DNA from: Betaproteobacteria bacterium
GTDB lineage: Bacteria; Pseudomonadota; Gammaproteobacteria; Burkholderiales; SG8-39
Length of the DNA: 6,263 bases
Assembly (NCBI GenBank): GCA_029865405.1
Contig: JAOUGZ010000174.1
Coordinates: 1-6,263, forward strand
Reading direction: 5' to 3'
Shown here piece after piece: positions 5,649 through 6,263 of this stretch. The notes below the pieces were generated by a model, which did not search any database, was not told the origin of the DNA, and worked only from the letters and a program-made list of their open reading frames with translations. The position numbers were made by a program, and so were the translations under genes. Every line of letters starts with the position of its first letter. Position 1 is the first letter of the stretch.

Positions 5649-6263
5649 GGCTTGGGGATCGCGTGCCCGCCGAAGCCCGCGCGCATCAGGGCGAGGAGCC
5701 GGCTCGCGTCGTCGGCGCGCCCCTGGCTGGAAAAGCGCGCCATCAGCGCCGAGGTGATCACCGGCGCGGGGACGCCGAGCTCGACCGCCTCCCGCGCCGC
5801 CCAGCGCCCTTCGCCCGAGTCGGCCACCACCGGCGCCACGTCTTCCAGCGCGTCGTCGCGCGCGAGCGCCTCCGCGCACAGGTCGAGCAGCCACGAGCGG
5901 ATCACGCTGCCGTGGCGCCAGGTCTCGGCGAGGCGCGCGGCATCGAAGCCGAGATCCTTGCGCGCCGCGAGCAGCGCGAAGCCCTCGGCGAGCGCCTGCA
6001 TCATGCCGTACTCGATACCGTTGTGGATCATCTTCGCGTAGTGCCCGGCGCCCGCCGGGCCGCAGTGCAGCCAGCCGCGCGCCGCCGCCGGCGCGAGCAG
6101 GCGCGCGTATGGCGCGAAGATCTCGATCGAGGCCGGAGTGCCGCCGAGCATCAGGCAGTAGCCCTGCGCGAGGCCATGCACGCCGCCCGAGACGCCCGCA
6201 TCGACGAAGCGCAGGCCGTGCTGCGAGAGCTCGAGCGCGCGGCGCATCGAGTCCTTGTAGAAC
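5645..6263 (-). CDS. gnd: 6-phosphogluconate dehydrogenase, decarboxylating, short (GndA/YqeC-type); N terminus outside window
   Basis: The enzyme oxidatively decarboxylates 6-phosphogluconate to ribulose 5-phosphate. The visible 205 residues run from FYKDSMRRALELSQHG through the substrate motif DAGVSGGVHGLAQGYCLMLGG, the catalytic KMIHNGIEYGMMQALAEGFALL (Lys and the following His-Asn), to the C-terminal ALMARFSSQ...MRAGFGGH. The Rossmann NAD(P)-binding half, about 100 residues, lies beyond the right edge; an internal ATG at 6245-6247 is not the start. The compact C-terminal end fits the roughly 300-residue, often NAD-preferring subgroup rather than the 470-residue Gnd, but the coenzyme cannot be read without the N terminus. 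It is followed directly by gntK with a GTGA overlap, so the two form an operon for gluconate use. Confidence 0.93.
   Translation of the reverse strand, partial: FYKDSMRRALELSQHGLRFVDAGVSGGVHGLAQGYCLMLGGTPASIEIFAPYARLLAPAAARGWLHCGPAGAGHYAKMIHNGIEYGMMQALAEGFALLAARKDLGFDAARLAETWRHGSVIRSWLLDLCAEALARDDALEDVAPVVADSGEGRWAAREAVELGVPAPVITSALMARFSSQGRADDASRLLALMRAGFGGHAIPKP

Noticed and set aside
5310..6041. Plus-strand open frames opposite gntK and gnd
   Set aside because: Shadow frames of two genes with unmistakable enzyme signatures on the minus strand.

Overview
The window is GC-rich throughout and reads as a chromosomal segment of a Betaproteobacterium. This rests on the gene families (a CFI-box C-terminal protein, a large STAND/BTAD regulator of the betaproteobacterial type, a gnd-gntK pair), strong AGGAG-type ribosome binding sites and the codon use. 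It holds seven protein genes, two of them cut by the window edges. I see no rRNA, tRNA, CRISPR array or insertion sequence. No gene-free stretch exceeds about 300 bases.

Layout. (1) Bases 2-286 (+): C-terminal end of a CFI-box-CTERM protein. (2) Bases 287-499: convergent gap with a minus-strand intrinsic terminator. (3) Bases 500-1078 (-): small outer-membrane beta-barrel protein with signal peptide. (4) Bases 1079-1283: divergent regulatory region. (5) Bases 1284-1481 (+): a 65-residue stand-alone LuxR-type helix-turn-helix protein. (6) Bases 1562-4645 (+): a 1027-residue STAND ATPase regulator ending in an OmpR/SARP-like winged helix and a shortened BTAD domain. (7) Bases 4729-5193 (+): a small lipoprotein of unknown function. 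(8) On the minus strand, a 6-phosphogluconate dehydrogenase (cut by the right edge) followed by gluconokinase, overlapping by GTGA; the gluconokinase converges on the lipoprotein gene with a 22-base overlap.

The most interesting structure is in the non-coding DNA. The upstream regions of the LuxR-type gene (1179-1283) and of the lipoprotein gene (4630-4728) are near-copies of each other. Each begins with TTTAAGC, 4 bases, then a GTAAGC heptamer at an 11-base period. Each has CTCCNATCATGG at the same offset of 46 bases, then a CAGG..CG/CG..CCTG hairpin, then GGAGG. A related 11-base-period pair lies just upstream of the regulator gene (1505-1522). Paired heptamers with a 4-base spacer are the classical operator layout of SARP-type winged-helix regulators, and the large protein here carries such a domain. 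My inference is a local, autoregulated envelope-associated regulon: the STAND/BTAD protein controlling itself, the LuxR-type mini-protein and the lipoprotein, perhaps also the divergent beta-barrel gene. The gnd-gntK pair is ordinary gluconate/pentose-phosphate metabolism and appears unrelated.
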